DNA of 46,784 bases, taken from Bacteroidales bacterium. Lineage in GTDB: Bacteria; Bacteroidota; Bacteroidia; Bacteroidales; Muribaculaceae. How positions within the stretch are numbered: the first letter of the stretch is position 1; each line of letters starts with the position of its first letter. Both the position numbers and the translations under genes were made by a program. Under the pieces are notes generated by a model. That model saw only the letters and a list, made by a program, of their open reading frames with translations, ran no database searches and was not told the origin of the DNA. Positions 16,982 to 26,654 of the stretch are shown piece by piece. The stretch covers positions 1 through 46,784 of the forward strand of contig JAUNNJ010000009.1 in NCBI GenBank assembly GCA_030531495.1, given 5' to 3'.

Positions 16982-19093
16982 ATGACAAAATTTGCAACCT
17001 TCAGAAACGCAATGGTAGCGGTCGCTTGTGTCTGTGCGACTCTGCCATCATTTGCTAAGGATGTTTCTTTTGGCAAATGGACCATTTCGTTCAATGAAAC
17101 GACTAAAAAGGTGAACTTTGTGAAAGATGGCAATAATGTGCTTCAAGATGTGAGTGTGAAGTACAAACTCAACTCTACTCTGGTGGAGAGCAGTAGTTAT
17201 GCCAATGCAACAGTGAGTGAAAGCAACTTTAGTGATGAGGTAGGCCGTGGCCGTCAGGTGCTGATTGAATACACCAAAGATGGTATGCCAAAAATCACAC
17301 AGCGCTTTTGTCTGTATGCCAACAATGTGGATTACTTCCTGACCGATGTCGCTATCAGCAATGGCGGGGCAGAGGTTTCGACCAACTACATTGCTCCAAT
17401 CTACACAGAGGCGAGCAACTTGTTCTTGCCAAAAGACGTGAACAACCGTTTCCTTACCGTTCCTTTCGACAACGACGGTTTTGTGACTTACGGCTCTTAT
17501 CCATTCAGCCGCCCAACCGACCCCAAATCGATGGGTACAGGCCGCTATCCTCGCGACTCTGTGTCGTTTGAAGTGACTTCAATGTTCAATGGCGTCACCC
17601 AAGAGGGTATGGTAGTGGGTTCTGTGACTCACGACACTTGGAAAACCGGTATTCGCATTTTAGGCAGTACGCTTTCGGCTGGCACAATTAATCGCCTTGA
17701 GGTGATTAGTGGTTTCACCCACGATGGTACCCGCGACGGTGTGGATGGGAAAATCACACCTCACGGCTATGTTCGTGGTGAAGAAGTACGTTCTGCTCGC
17801 ATCATGGTGGGCTTATTTGGCGACTGGCGCACGGGCATGGAAACCTATGGCGATGTGAATGCAGCCATCGCACCTAAGCGCCCATACAATGGTCCCGCCA
17901 TTTATGGTTGGAACAGTTGGGGTGGTATGGAAAAGAACTGTAATTTCAAAGGATGTCTTTCTGTTTCTGATTTTATCAAGAAAAATATGCAAGACAAGGG
18001 GCACTTTGCAAAAGACGGTGTGATTTACATCGGTCTTGACTCTTGGGACAATATGAACTGGGACGAACGTCGTCAGTTTGTGGAATATTGTAAGGCAAAT
18101 GGTCAGGAAGCAGGTGCTTACTGGACTCCGTGGTGCGACTGGTTCCCCGACAACGACCGTGCAATGGAAGGCAACAATGGCTATCTATTCAGTCAAGGCC
18201 AACTCAAAGTGAATGGTAAGGTGCGTAAGAATGCTGGCGCAGGATGTCTTGACCCAACTTCTCCAGCTACCCTTTCTCGTGTCAACTATTTCATTGACAA
18301 ATATAAAGATTGTGGCTTCAAATATCTGAAACTCGACTTCCTTACCAATGGCATAGTGGAAGCCGACAGCTGGTATAATAAAGACATCACCACTGGTGTT
18401 CAGGCCTATAACTATGGTATGAAGCATTTGCGTGAACGTTGTGGCGACGATATCATCATTGATGAGTCGATTGCTCCATTATTCCCTGCACAATATGCAG
18501 AGGCTCGCCGCGTGAGTTGCGATGCTTGGGGTGAAATGTGGCACACAAGTTATATGATGAACAGTTTGTCGTTTGGATGGTGGCTCAATCGCGTGTACTG
18601 CTACAACGACCCCGACCACTTGGTGATGGGCGACCGTAGCGAAGCTGAAAACATTTCACGTATGACCACCGCTGCAGTGACAGGCTATTGCATTCTTGGT
18701 GACAACTTGAGTACAGAAGGCTCTTACATTGGCACAGCTATTTCGCAAGCTAAGGCTGCGAAATACACTACTTATGAAAAGGTGAATGATATTATCGCAA
18801 TGGGTAAGTCGTTCCGTCCTGCGTATGGTCACAAACTTTTTGGCCGCAACAATTCTGTTGACTTGTTCTATCTTGAAGCCGAGGATTCATGGGTGATTGC
18901 TCACTTCAACTATGAATCTGGCGACAAAAATGTGACCCTTGACCTCACTCAATTTGGTATTGATGCAAATCAAATTGATTTCGACAAGAGTTTTGAATGT
19001 TGGACTTCTGCTGCGATTGAGCACAGTGGAAACAACATTATCTACAAGTCGCCAAACAATATGGCGCGCTTGTTCCGTTTGTTCAAGAAATAA
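16982..19093 (+). CDS. Clan GH-D alpha-galactosidase-like glycoside hydrolase (GH36/GH27 type)
   Basis: A 703-residue secreted enzyme; signal peptide about residues 1-23 (TLPSFA). An N-terminal beta-sandwich (25-290) precedes the barrel. In the barrel, GWNSWGGM opens the fold and YLKLDF places the nucleophile at Asp452. SCDAWGE places the acid/base at Asp514, and the 62-residue spacing fits clan GH-D. DPDHLVM near residue 540 is another clan feature. The large N-terminal domain favours GH36 over GH27, but GH31-like or other clan members are not excluded. Likely action: release of terminal alpha-linked galactose. It is the first gene after the main promoter, 64 bases before the IPT/NHL lipoprotein. 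Confidence 0.8.
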   Translation: MTKFATFRNAMVAVACVCATLPSFAKDVSFGKWTISFNETTKKVNFVKDGNNVLQDVSVKYKLNSTLVESSSYANATVSESNFSDEVGRGRQVLIEYTKDGMPKITQRFCLYANNVDYFLTDVAISNGGAEVSTNYIAPIYTEASNLFLPKDVNNRFLTVPFDNDGFVTYGSYPFSRPTDPKSMGTGRYPRDSVSFEVTSMFNGVTQEGMVVGSVTHDTWKTGIRILGSTLSAGTINRLEVISGFTHDGTRDGVDGKITPHGYVRGEEVRSARIMVGLFGDWRTGMETYGDVNAAIAPKRPYNGPAIYGWNSWGGMEKNCNFKGCLSVSDFIKKNMQDKGHFAKDGVIYIGLDSWDNMNWDERRQFVEYCKANGQEAGAYWTPWCDWFPDNDRAMEGNNGYLFSQGQLKVNGKVRKNAGAGCLDPTSPATLSRVNYFIDKYKDCGFKYLKLDFLTNGIVEADSWYNKDITTGVQAYNYGMKHLRERCGDDIIIDESIAPLFPAQYAEARRVSCDAWGEMWHTSYMMNSLSFGWWLNRVYCYNDPDHLVMGDRSEAENISRMTTAAVTGYCILGDNLSTEGSYIGTAISQAKAAKYTTYEKVNDIIAMGKSFRPAYGHKLFGRNNSVDLFYLEAEDSWVIAHFNYESGDKNVTLDLTQFGIDANQIDFDKSFECWTSAAIEHSGNNIIYKSPNNMARLFRLFKK

Positions 19094-19157
19094 GCAATTA
19101 TCTGAACGTTGATTTTTTAGTTAGCAAATAATTCAATTCATTAACAATTATAACAAT

Positions 19158-20483
19158 ATGAAAACTTTAAAAACTCAGGTTTTTGGATTCATGATGCTTC
19201 TCCTCGGGGCTGGAATGCTTGCTTCCTGCAGCGACGACCCCGCAGCAAAGAAGGAATATGATCCAAACAAACCAGTGACTTTGACAAGCTTCTATCCTGA
19301 GTCGGGTGGTGTGGCCACCAAGGTTATTCTCAACGGAGAAAACTTTGGCTCTGATGTGGACAACATCAAGGTGTACTTCAACGACAAGGAAGCTGCAGTG
19401 ATTGAATCAATTGGTGACAAGATTTATGCCATCTGTCCTCGCAAACCAGGAGAAGGTGACGAAAACGATGTTATCACTTGTAAGGTGAAAGTTAAGGTTG
19501 GTGACAAGGTTCAAGAATATCCTAACACCTTCTCTTATCAAATTCAAACTGTGGTTACTACAGTGTGTGGTATCGTTGGCGCTCCCGACGAAGTGGTGAT
19601 GGGTAACTTGGCACAGACTTCCATTCCACCTGTAACCTATTTGGCTGTCGACAACGACAACAACATTTTCTGTAGTTTGCGTAACCGCAACAACTACTAC
19701 CACGAAAACAAGGTAATCTTGGTGAATGAAGACGAAGATATGAGCCGCCTGCTCATTCCTGACACTGGTGCACCATTGAACCAACCTTGTATGCTCGACG
19801 ACGGCAAGACCGTATATATCCCTACCGATAACGGCTTTGAATACTGGACTATGTCTTCAGAAAATATGTGGAGCCCTATCAAGCAATCAATGAAACCTAA
19901 CACAGGTGAAGTGCTTACCATCGACTTCAAGCACTCATTTGCTATGAGCACTCTCGATGGATACATGTATATTCGTGCAAAGAATGGTATTCTTTACAAA
20001 ATCGAACCATCTACAGGTTTGACCACTCAGGTAACCAATGGATTGATGAGCGGTAGTGACTCTTACATGGCATTCAGCCGCAAGAATCCTAATATGCTGT
20101 ATCTCGCATACACCAACAACCACTGTATCTTCTCTTACGACTTGAAGACTGGCAAGCATCAGCTGATTGCTGGTATTTCTGGTAAGTCTGGTTATATAGA
20201 TGGTAATGGCGCTTCTGCAATGTTCAACGAACCTCGTCAGCTCATTCTCGACGACAACGATGATATGTACATCGCAGATACCAACAACCATGTGATTCGT
20301 AAAGTAACACCTGACGGAAAGGTGAGCACAGTGATTGGCCAAGCTGGCAAATCTGGTTACCAAGACGGTAGCCCTGAAGATGCTTTGTTCAACCGTCCAT
20401 TCGGTGTATGTATCAATAAAGAAGGCATTATCTACATTGGCGACTTCGAAAACCAATGTGTACGCCGCTTAGCAATTGAATAA
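19158..20483 (+). CDS. IPT/TIG and NHL-repeat surface lipoprotein, candidate glycan-binding protein
   Basis: A 441-residue lipoprotein with a clear lipobox (LASC, Cys24) followed by an acidic SDD stretch typical of surface export in Bacteroidota. An IPT/TIG domain lies at about residues 38-128 (ITxFxPxxG-type opening, here LTSFYPESGG). The rest is a six-bladed NHL-like propeller; the last two repeats are clear (GYIDGNGASAMFNEP and GYQDGSPEDALFNRP, each followed by a YIAD or YIGD strand). This architecture recurs next to susC genes in Bacteroidales. The role is inferred as glycan capture or as a scaffold with SusC/SusD. It is 12 bases upstream of susC, so certainly in the same operon. Confidence 0.85.
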   Translation: MKTLKTQVFGFMMLLLGAGMLASCSDDPAAKKEYDPNKPVTLTSFYPESGGVATKVILNGENFGSDVDNIKVYFNDKEAAVIESIGDKIYAICPRKPGEGDENDVITCKVKVKVGDKVQEYPNTFSYQIQTVVTTVCGIVGAPDEVVMGNLAQTSIPPVTYLAVDNDNNIFCSLRNRNNYYHENKVILVNEDEDMSRLLIPDTGAPLNQPCMLDDGKTVYIPTDNGFEYWTMSSENMWSPIKQSMKPNTGEVLTIDFKHSFAMSTLDGYMYIRAKNGILYKIEPSTGLTTQVTNGLMSGSDSYMAFSRKNPNMLYLAYTNNHCIFSYDLKTGKHQLIAGISGKSGYIDGNGASAMFNEPRQLILDDNDDMYIADTNNHVIRKVTPDGKVSTVIGQAGKSGYQDGSPEDALFNRPFGVCINKEGIIYIGDFENQCVRRLAIE

Positions 20484-20495
20484 AATCGACAAGCT

Positions 20496-23400
20496 ATGAA
20501 AAAGTTTTTAATCATAATGTTCCTGATGAGTTGCGGATTGAGCGCATTGGCGCAGCAGCTCTCAGTGTCGGGTATTGTTTACGACGAAACAAACTCCTCT
20601 TGTCCGGGTGCTACCGTTGCTCCTAAGGACCGTCCAAATGCTGGTACGGTGGCTGATGCCGACGGTAAGTTCTCTATTAAAGTAAAAAAGAACGAAGTTC
20701 TCGTTTTCTCTTATGTGGGTTACGACAAGAAAGAAGTGAAAATCACTTCTTCAAATCCTAACCTTGAAGTGTTCCTTACCCCAGGTGCCACTATGCTTGA
20801 AGAAACAGTGGTTGTGGGTTTGGGTCGCCAACGTAAGGTAAGTACCGTAGGTGCAATTACCGCGATTGATGCAAAAACACTCCAAGCTCCTGCTACCAAC
20901 ATTGTGAATATGCTTGGTGGTCGTGTTCCTGGTGTGATTTCAATCCAAAAGAGTGGTGAACCAGGTAAGAATATTTCCGACTTCTGGATTCGTGGTATCG
21001 GTACATTCGGTGCTAACTCAAGCGCTCTCGTACTTGTCGACGGTTTGGAGGGTAATCTCAACGAGCTTGACCCTGCCGACATTGAAAGTTTTTCTGTGTT
21101 GAAGGACGCATCTGCAACAGCTGTTTACGGTGTGCGTGGTGCGAATGGTGTTGTACTCGTAACTACAAAGCGTGGTACAACAGAAAGTCTTCAAGTGACT
21201 GGCCGTGTGAATTACACACTTTCTCACTTGACTCATATGCCTGAATATCTTGGCTCTTACGACTATGCTCGCTTAGCTAATGAAGCTCGTGTGGTTCGTG
21301 GCGACCAACCTCTCTACAGCGATATTGAAATGGATATCATCAAGTATCACCTTGATCCTGACCTCTATCCAGACGTGAACTGGCAACACGAAGTTCTTCA
21401 CAAGAACTCTCTTGCACAGACTTACTTCGTGAATGCTCGTGGTGGTGGTAAACTCGCTCGCTACTATTTGAGCTTGGGTACAAGCAACGAATCGGCTGCT
21501 TATCGTCAAGACAAGTCTTCTAAGTATTCTACCAGCGTTGGTTACAACACTATTAACTATCGCGCTAACGTGGATATCAATCTCACAAAGACTACTCAAA
21601 TCTACTTCGGTGCAGATGGTTTCGTTTCTACCAAGAAAGAACCAGGTAACAATAATACCGATGCTCTTTGGGCTACTCAACGCAACTTGACCCCAATCAC
21701 AATTCCTACTCGCTATTCAAGTGGCGAACTTCCTGCATTTGGAGCTAACAATGCCTATTCACCATATGTGATGCTTAACTACACCGGTATGACCAACATC
21801 CGTCACTACCGTGGTAAGGCAACTCTTGAATTGAAGCAAGACCTCTCTATGATTACTGAAGGTCTTAAATTACGTGCTCAAGGTGCTTACGACAATGAAA
21901 CCAACTTGAAGGAAATCCGTTCAATTCTCCCAGAAATGTACTACGCTTCTACTCGTAAGTATACTGGTGAACTTGGTTTGGTAAAGCGTATTGATTCACG
22001 TCCTGCAACTTATTCTCACGAAGATTCTCAATTCTACAAATGGCACTTCGAAGCTACTGCTACTTGGGACCGCACATTTGGCAAGCACCGTGTGGGCGCT
22101 CTCGCATATTACTATATGAGTAGCCAACAAGCAATGAACAAGGACATCGATTCAAAGGACGCTTCTTTGCGTAGTATGTTCGCAATTCCTATTCGTTACC
22201 AAGGTGTATCAGGCCGTATCACTTACGGTTTCAACGATACTTACTTCATTGATGCTAACTTCGGTTACACTGGTTCTGAAAACTTTGCTAAGGGTCACCG
22301 CTTCGGTTTCTTCCCATCTGTAGGTTTGGGTTGGGTTCCAACCAGCTACAAGTTTGTGCAAGAACACATGCCTTGGCTTAGCTTCTTGAAGATTCGTGGT
22401 TCTTACGGTACTGTAGGTAACGACCGCTTGACCGACGAACGCTTCCCATACCTCACCCTGATGAATGTGTCAGGCGGTGGCGGTGGCTGGGGTAGCACTA
22501 ACGGCTATATTACAGAAGACCGTGTGGGTGCTAACAACCTCCGTTGGGAACGTGCAATCAAGGCCGACGTCGGTATTGAAGCAAAACTCTTTAATCAAAA
22601 ACTTGATTTCGTGCTCGACTTCTTTGAAGATAAGCGCGATGGTATCTATCAACGCCGCTCTCAAATTCCTGCATATGCTGGTTTGAAGCAAATGCCATTC
22701 GGTAACGTAGGTAAGATGCGCAGTTATGGTGCAGATGGTAACTTCTCTTATACTCACGACTTCGGTGAAGACTGGTCGGTAACCGCGAGAGGTAACTTTA
22801 CTTACTCTGCAAACAAGGTTGACAACTGGGAACAAGCAGAACAACCATACGAATACCAAAACTATTCTGGATTTGTACACAATGCATTCCGCGGCTACAT
22901 TTCTCTCGGTCTCTTCCGCGACGAACAAGATGTGGCTCAAAGTCCAAAGCAAACATTCGGTTCTTACACCGTGGGCGATATCAAGTATAAGGACGTGAAT
23001 GGCGATGGTTTGGTCAACGAAGACGATAAAGTGCCTTTGTCATATCCTAACTATCCTAAGTTGATGTACGGTTTCGGTTTCGAAGCACGCTACAAACAAC
23101 TCAGCCTTGGTGTGATGTTCAAGGGTACAGGTAACACCGATTACTACTATGTGAACGGTACTACTAACGGTGAAGGTTACATTCCATTCTATAACGGTGA
23201 AACCGGTAACGTGCTCACTATCGTTGCTGACCAAAAGAACCGCTGGACTCCTGCTTCTTATTCAGGCGATCCTTCAACTGAAAATCCAAATGCTCTCTTC
23301 CCACGCTTGAGCTACGGCAAGAACAACAACAATGCCCAACACTCAACATTCTGGAAAGCAAACTCTCGCTACTTGCGTTTGCAAGAAATCAACTTAAACT

Positions 23401-23588
23401 ATCACCTTATTCCAAAGGGCAAGTTGATGCAATGGTTGCAAATCAAGTCAATGGATTTCCAATTCGTGATTTCAAACTTGGCAGTTTGGAGCCCAATGAA
23501 GCTTTGGGATCCAGAACAGGCAGAATACAATGGTGGTGCTTATCCAATCCCTACTACCTATGCATTCCAGCTCTATATCAATTTCTAA
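20496..23588 (+). CDS. SusC-family TonB-dependent outer-membrane transporter
   Basis: A 1030-residue outer-membrane importer for oligosaccharides. Signal peptide 1-20 (SALAQ), carboxypeptidase-regulatory-like domain (about 23-95), TonB-box-like EETVVVG (102-108), plug domain (about 115-230, with IRGIGTFG and the SusC signature DASATAVYGVRGANGVVLVTTK), then a 22-strand barrel ending in a C-terminal aromatic strand (FQLYINF). By family knowledge it works with SusD as a pedal-bin complex powered by TonB. Codon use is strongly biased (AAC, TTC, GAC), which suggests high expression. The susD start follows 27 bases later. Confidence 0.97.
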   Translation: MKKFLIIMFLMSCGLSALAQQLSVSGIVYDETNSSCPGATVAPKDRPNAGTVADADGKFSIKVKKNEVLVFSYVGYDKKEVKITSSNPNLEVFLTPGATMLEETVVVGLGRQRKVSTVGAITAIDAKTLQAPATNIVNMLGGRVPGVISIQKSGEPGKNISDFWIRGIGTFGANSSALVLVDGLEGNLNELDPADIESFSVLKDASATAVYGVRGANGVVLVTTKRGTTESLQVTGRVNYTLSHLTHMPEYLGSYDYARLANEARVVRGDQPLYSDIEMDIIKYHLDPDLYPDVNWQHEVLHKNSLAQTYFVNARGGGKLARYYLSLGTSNESAAYRQDKSSKYSTSVGYNTINYRANVDINLTKTTQIYFGADGFVSTKKEPGNNNTDALWATQRNLTPITIPTRYSSGELPAFGANNAYSPYVMLNYTGMTNIRHYRGKATLELKQDLSMITEGLKLRAQGAYDNETNLKEIRSILPEMYYASTRKYTGELGLVKRIDSRPATYSHEDSQFYKWHFEATATWDRTFGKHRVGALAYYYMSSQQAMNKDIDSKDASLRSMFAIPIRYQGVSGRITYGFNDTYFIDANFGYTGSENFAKGHRFGFFPSVGLGWVPTSYKFVQEHMPWLSFLKIRGSYGTVGNDRLTDERFPYLTLMNVSGGGGGWGSTNGYITEDRVGANNLRWERAIKADVGIEAKLFNQKLDFVLDFFEDKRDGIYQRRSQIPAYAGLKQMPFGNVGKMRSYGADGNFSYTHDFGEDWSVTARGNFTYSANKVDNWEQAEQPYEYQNYSGFVHNAFRGYISLGLFRDEQDVAQSPKQTFGSYTVGDIKYKDVNGDGLVNEDDKVPLSYPNYPKLMYGFGFEARYKQLSLGVMFKGTGNTDYYYVNGTTNGEGYIPFYNGETGNVLTIVADQKNRWTPASYSGDPSTENPNALFPRLSYGKNNNNAQHSTFWKANSRYLRLQEINLNYHLIPKGKLMQWLQIKSMDFQFVISNLAVWSPMKLWDPEQAEYNGGAYPIPTTYAFQLYINF

Positions 23589-23615
23589 TGTAATTAATTC
23601 GAAACTACTGAAAAT

Positions 23616-25625
23616 ATGAATAAATTTAGAAACATACTTTGGTTTGCACTTCTTTTGGTAGTGGGAATTACATCATCTTGTAACTTCCTTGATGTAGATG
23701 AATATTTCGACGATACTTTGAAATACGACTCTATTTTTGCCACTCGTCAGAACCTTGAAAGATATCTTTGGGGTGCTGCAGGCGAACTCCCCGATGAAAG
23801 TGCTATTTTTGGCAACGATGTGATGCCGGGTGAAACTGCAACCGACGAAATTTTCACCCTGATGACCCAAGACCTCTTCCACGGCAAGGCTCTTACTCTT
23901 GATGAAGTGAGCCCTTCAAACCTCCGTGGTATGAACTGTTGGGATCCTGCTTATAAAGTGATTCGCAAGGCCACTATTATTCTCAACCGCATTGATGAAT
24001 GTCGCGATATCACTCCTCTTCAAAAGGCACAACTTAGTGGTTATGCACACTTCCTGAGAGGTTATTCTTACTATCTGATTCTGATGAACTATGGCCCTGC
24101 TGTTCTTCTCGGTGACGAAGTGCTCGACAACAACCAGGAAGCCTCTTATTATGAAAGAGGTCGTGCCACTTACGATGAAACTGTGGAATATGTGTGTAGC
24201 GAACTTGAAGAAGCTGCTAAATACATTCCAGATGATGCAGCTATCTTGAACTTTGGCCGTCCAACCCGTGGCGCTGCTTATGCAATTATTGCTCGTGTTC
24301 GTTTGCATGCTGCAAGTGAAGCATTCAATGGTGGTGAAGCTGCTCGTCGTTACTTCGGTACTTGGAAGCGCACTTCCGACGGCCAGTTCTATGTGTCTCA
24401 AACCTATGATGAAAGAAAATGGGCGCTCGCTGCTGCTGCATGCAAGCGTGTGATGGATATGCGTCTCTATAAGCTTCACACAGTGGAAAGGGTATATCCA
24501 GGTACAGGCGATGTGACTGAAGTCACTCCAGAACTTCCAGAAACCGTTTCTTCTCTCGACTTCCCAGAAGGTGCCGGCAATATCGACCCATACAAGTCGT
24601 ATGCTAATATGTTCAACGGTACTACATACCCTGTGCAGAACAAGGAATTGATATGGGGTAAGACCTCTGGTTCAATCCAAGGCTTTACTCAACAGTCCTT
24701 CCCAATCTTCATGGGTGGTTATAATGGTATGTGTATGACGCAAAAGGCAGTCGACGCTTATCGCACCACTTCAGGTTTGACCATCGAAGAGGGTAAGCTC
24801 ACTGGTGAATATTCTGAAACTGGTGTGGCTCGTACTTTGAAATACTTCTCTGGCTATCGTTTGCTCCGTGGTACTGCCAACATGTATGTGAACCGCGAAA
24901 TGCGTTTCTATGCTTGTGTAGGTTTCAATGGCTGCTATTGGCCAGCAACTTCTTGCTCAAACAACAACTTCCGTCAGCAAACCATCTACTACTACAACGG
25001 TGCGAATGCTGGTAGCGACAAGGCTATCCAAGAACCTCGTAACCGCTGTATCACTGGTTATGTGCTCAAGAAGTATATCCATCCAGAAGACAACTGGTAT
25101 AATGGTGACGGTTCAACCCGTACTTCAAAGACATTCGCAATTATCCGCTATGCAGAAATTCTGCTCTCTTATGCTGAAGCAGTTAACCACTTGACCACTT
25201 CTCACACCGTGAAGATGGCAAGCGGCGAAGAATACACAATTTCTCGTGCAGGAAACCTTGATGAAGCTGTTAAGATGTTCAATCAAGTTCGTTTCCGTTC
25301 GGGTATGCCAGCTGTAGCTGCTGAAGAATACAACGATGTCAATAAGTTTGAAGAAGTTATCCGCCGCGAACGCTTCGTAGAATTCATGGCAGAAGGCCGT
25401 CGCTACTACGATGTTCGTCGTTGGGGTACTTACGAACAAGAAGAAAGCGTGCCAGTAAGTGGTATGAATGTAGAATCTGATGCATCTCACTACAACGAGC
25501 GTGTAATCGTTAACCACTCCGACTATCGCAACCGTGTTGTGAACAAGAAGATGGTTCTTCTCCCACTCGAACGCAACGAAGTGAGAAAATCACGCCTCCT
25601 CGACCAAAACCCAGGATGGAATTAA
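23616..25625 (+). CDS. SusD/RagB-family surface glycan-binding lipoprotein
   Basis: A 669-residue lipoprotein (lipobox ITSSC, Cys22) that forms the lid of the SusC transporter and binds the incoming glycan. The helical TPR-like N-terminal half includes HFLRGYSYY (about 145-155), a standard SusD motif. The C-terminal half carries FAIIRYAEILLSYAEA and RRERFVEFMAEGRRYYDVRRWG, both diagnostic. It is longer than many SusD proteins (about 500-600 residues), with extra sequence in the ligand-binding half (about 270-450), which may reflect a bulky or branched ligand. Its partner susC is directly upstream. Confidence 0.96.
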   Translation: MNKFRNILWFALLLVVGITSSCNFLDVDEYFDDTLKYDSIFATRQNLERYLWGAAGELPDESAIFGNDVMPGETATDEIFTLMTQDLFHGKALTLDEVSPSNLRGMNCWDPAYKVIRKATIILNRIDECRDITPLQKAQLSGYAHFLRGYSYYLILMNYGPAVLLGDEVLDNNQEASYYERGRATYDETVEYVCSELEEAAKYIPDDAAILNFGRPTRGAAYAIIARVRLHAASEAFNGGEAARRYFGTWKRTSDGQFYVSQTYDERKWALAAAACKRVMDMRLYKLHTVERVYPGTGDVTEVTPELPETVSSLDFPEGAGNIDPYKSYANMFNGTTYPVQNKELIWGKTSGSIQGFTQQSFPIFMGGYNGMCMTQKAVDAYRTTSGLTIEEGKLTGEYSETGVARTLKYFSGYRLLRGTANMYVNREMRFYACVGFNGCYWPATSCSNNNFRQQTIYYYNGANAGSDKAIQEPRNRCITGYVLKKYIHPEDNWYNGDGSTRTSKTFAIIRYAEILLSYAEAVNHLTTSHTVKMASGEEYTISRAGNLDEAVKMFNQVRFRSGMPAVAAEEYNDVNKFEEVIRRERFVEFMAEGRRYYDVRRWGTYEQEESVPVSGMNVESDASHYNERVIVNHSDYRNRVVNKKMVLLPLERNEVRKSRLLDQNPGWN

Positions 25626-25657
25626 TCTCATTGTGTGAATTTTACAACAACAGAATT

Positions 25658-26611
25658 ATGAAATCGAGAATTTTTTCAATATTAGCCGTTTTTGCTTGTG
25701 CTGGTTTCCTGACCAGTTGTAATGAAGAGAAGCAATTTGAAGGCGAACTTTACAAGAAGGTGATTTATCTCCTGAGCAACGAAGACTATTCTTTCCAAAC
25801 CGAACACGCTTTGGGTGAAGAGTCGGAAGGCTATGTCACTGTTTACTGTGGTGGTACAGAACATATCAAAGAAGATGTGAAAGTGGTGCTTGAACCATAT
25901 CAAGATGTGCTTGATGAGTACAACCACATTCTTTTCGACCTTGATGAAAGCCGCTATGCAAGGCTGCTTGACCCTTCACACTACACTATTTCATCGTACG
26001 AAACCACATTGAAGGCATCTTCTGCCGATAATTATGCATTGCTTCCAATTAAGATTCGTCCTGATGGATTGTGCCCAGACTCTACTTATATGATTCCTTT
26101 GCGAATCAAGTCGGTATCAAATTTTGAAGTGAATCCTAAGAAGGAAGTGGTGCTTTATCAAGTGCTCTTGAAAAATGCTTATGCAACCACCAAGACTGTT
26201 ACTTACTATCAGATGACCGGTACAGAAACAGTGCACATGAAGAGCGGTGATGTGGCAAGTGGTATTTCTGTTACTCGCGTGGTAGCACCGTTGCTTAAGA
26301 ATCAAGTTCGTATGTTTGTTGGTACTCACTCCTACACTCCATCAGCAGTGGCTAAGGAAGAGATTGCAAAATATGCAATGACAATTACCGTGAACGCCGA
26401 CAATAGCCTCAAGATTACTCCTTATGGAGATGTTGAAGTGGAAATGATCGACGATCCAGAAAGCAATGTTTTGACTGTGGACAAGAAGGGCAATTATGTG
26501 TTCAAACTCCACTATCGCTTCAAAGACACTGTGACTCTGAGCGGTGTGACCGAAACATGCTGGGTAACTATGAACGAAACCAACGTTCAACGTAAAGCTA
26601 CCAACAACTAA
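25658..26611 (+). CDS. DUF1735/DUF4361-type (BT_3986/3987-like) surface lipoprotein
   Basis: A 317-residue lipoprotein. The ATG at 25658 is chosen because it gives a signal sequence with lipobox LTSC (Cys21); the frame is open upstream but overlaps the end of susD. Residues 30-155 resemble the DUF1735 beta-sandwich (YKKVIYLLS near the start, GYVTVYCGG, then a Y-x-I-x-S region with KIRPDGL). Residues 165-305 resemble DUF4361 (YYQMTG onward). Such proteins sit in the SusE/F position of many loci, including alpha-mannosidase-containing ones, and bind glycans or proteins at the surface. The role here is inferred; domain names are from memory of the family, so moderate certainty. Confidence 0.75.
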   Translation: MKSRIFSILAVFACAGFLTSCNEEKQFEGELYKKVIYLLSNEDYSFQTEHALGEESEGYVTVYCGGTEHIKEDVKVVLEPYQDVLDEYNHILFDLDESRYARLLDPSHYTISSYETTLKASSADNYALLPIKIRPDGLCPDSTYMIPLRIKSVSNFEVNPKKEVVLYQVLLKNAYATTKTVTYYQMTGTETVHMKSGDVASGISVTRVVAPLLKNQVRMFVGTHSYTPSAVAKEEIAKYAMTITVNADNSLKITPYGDVEVEMIDDPESNVLTVDKKGNYVFKLHYRFKDTVTLSGVTETCWVTMNETNVQRKATNN

Positions 26612-26654
26612 TTGAAAGTAATTATTTGAATTGAACCTATCAACAGATTTATCG

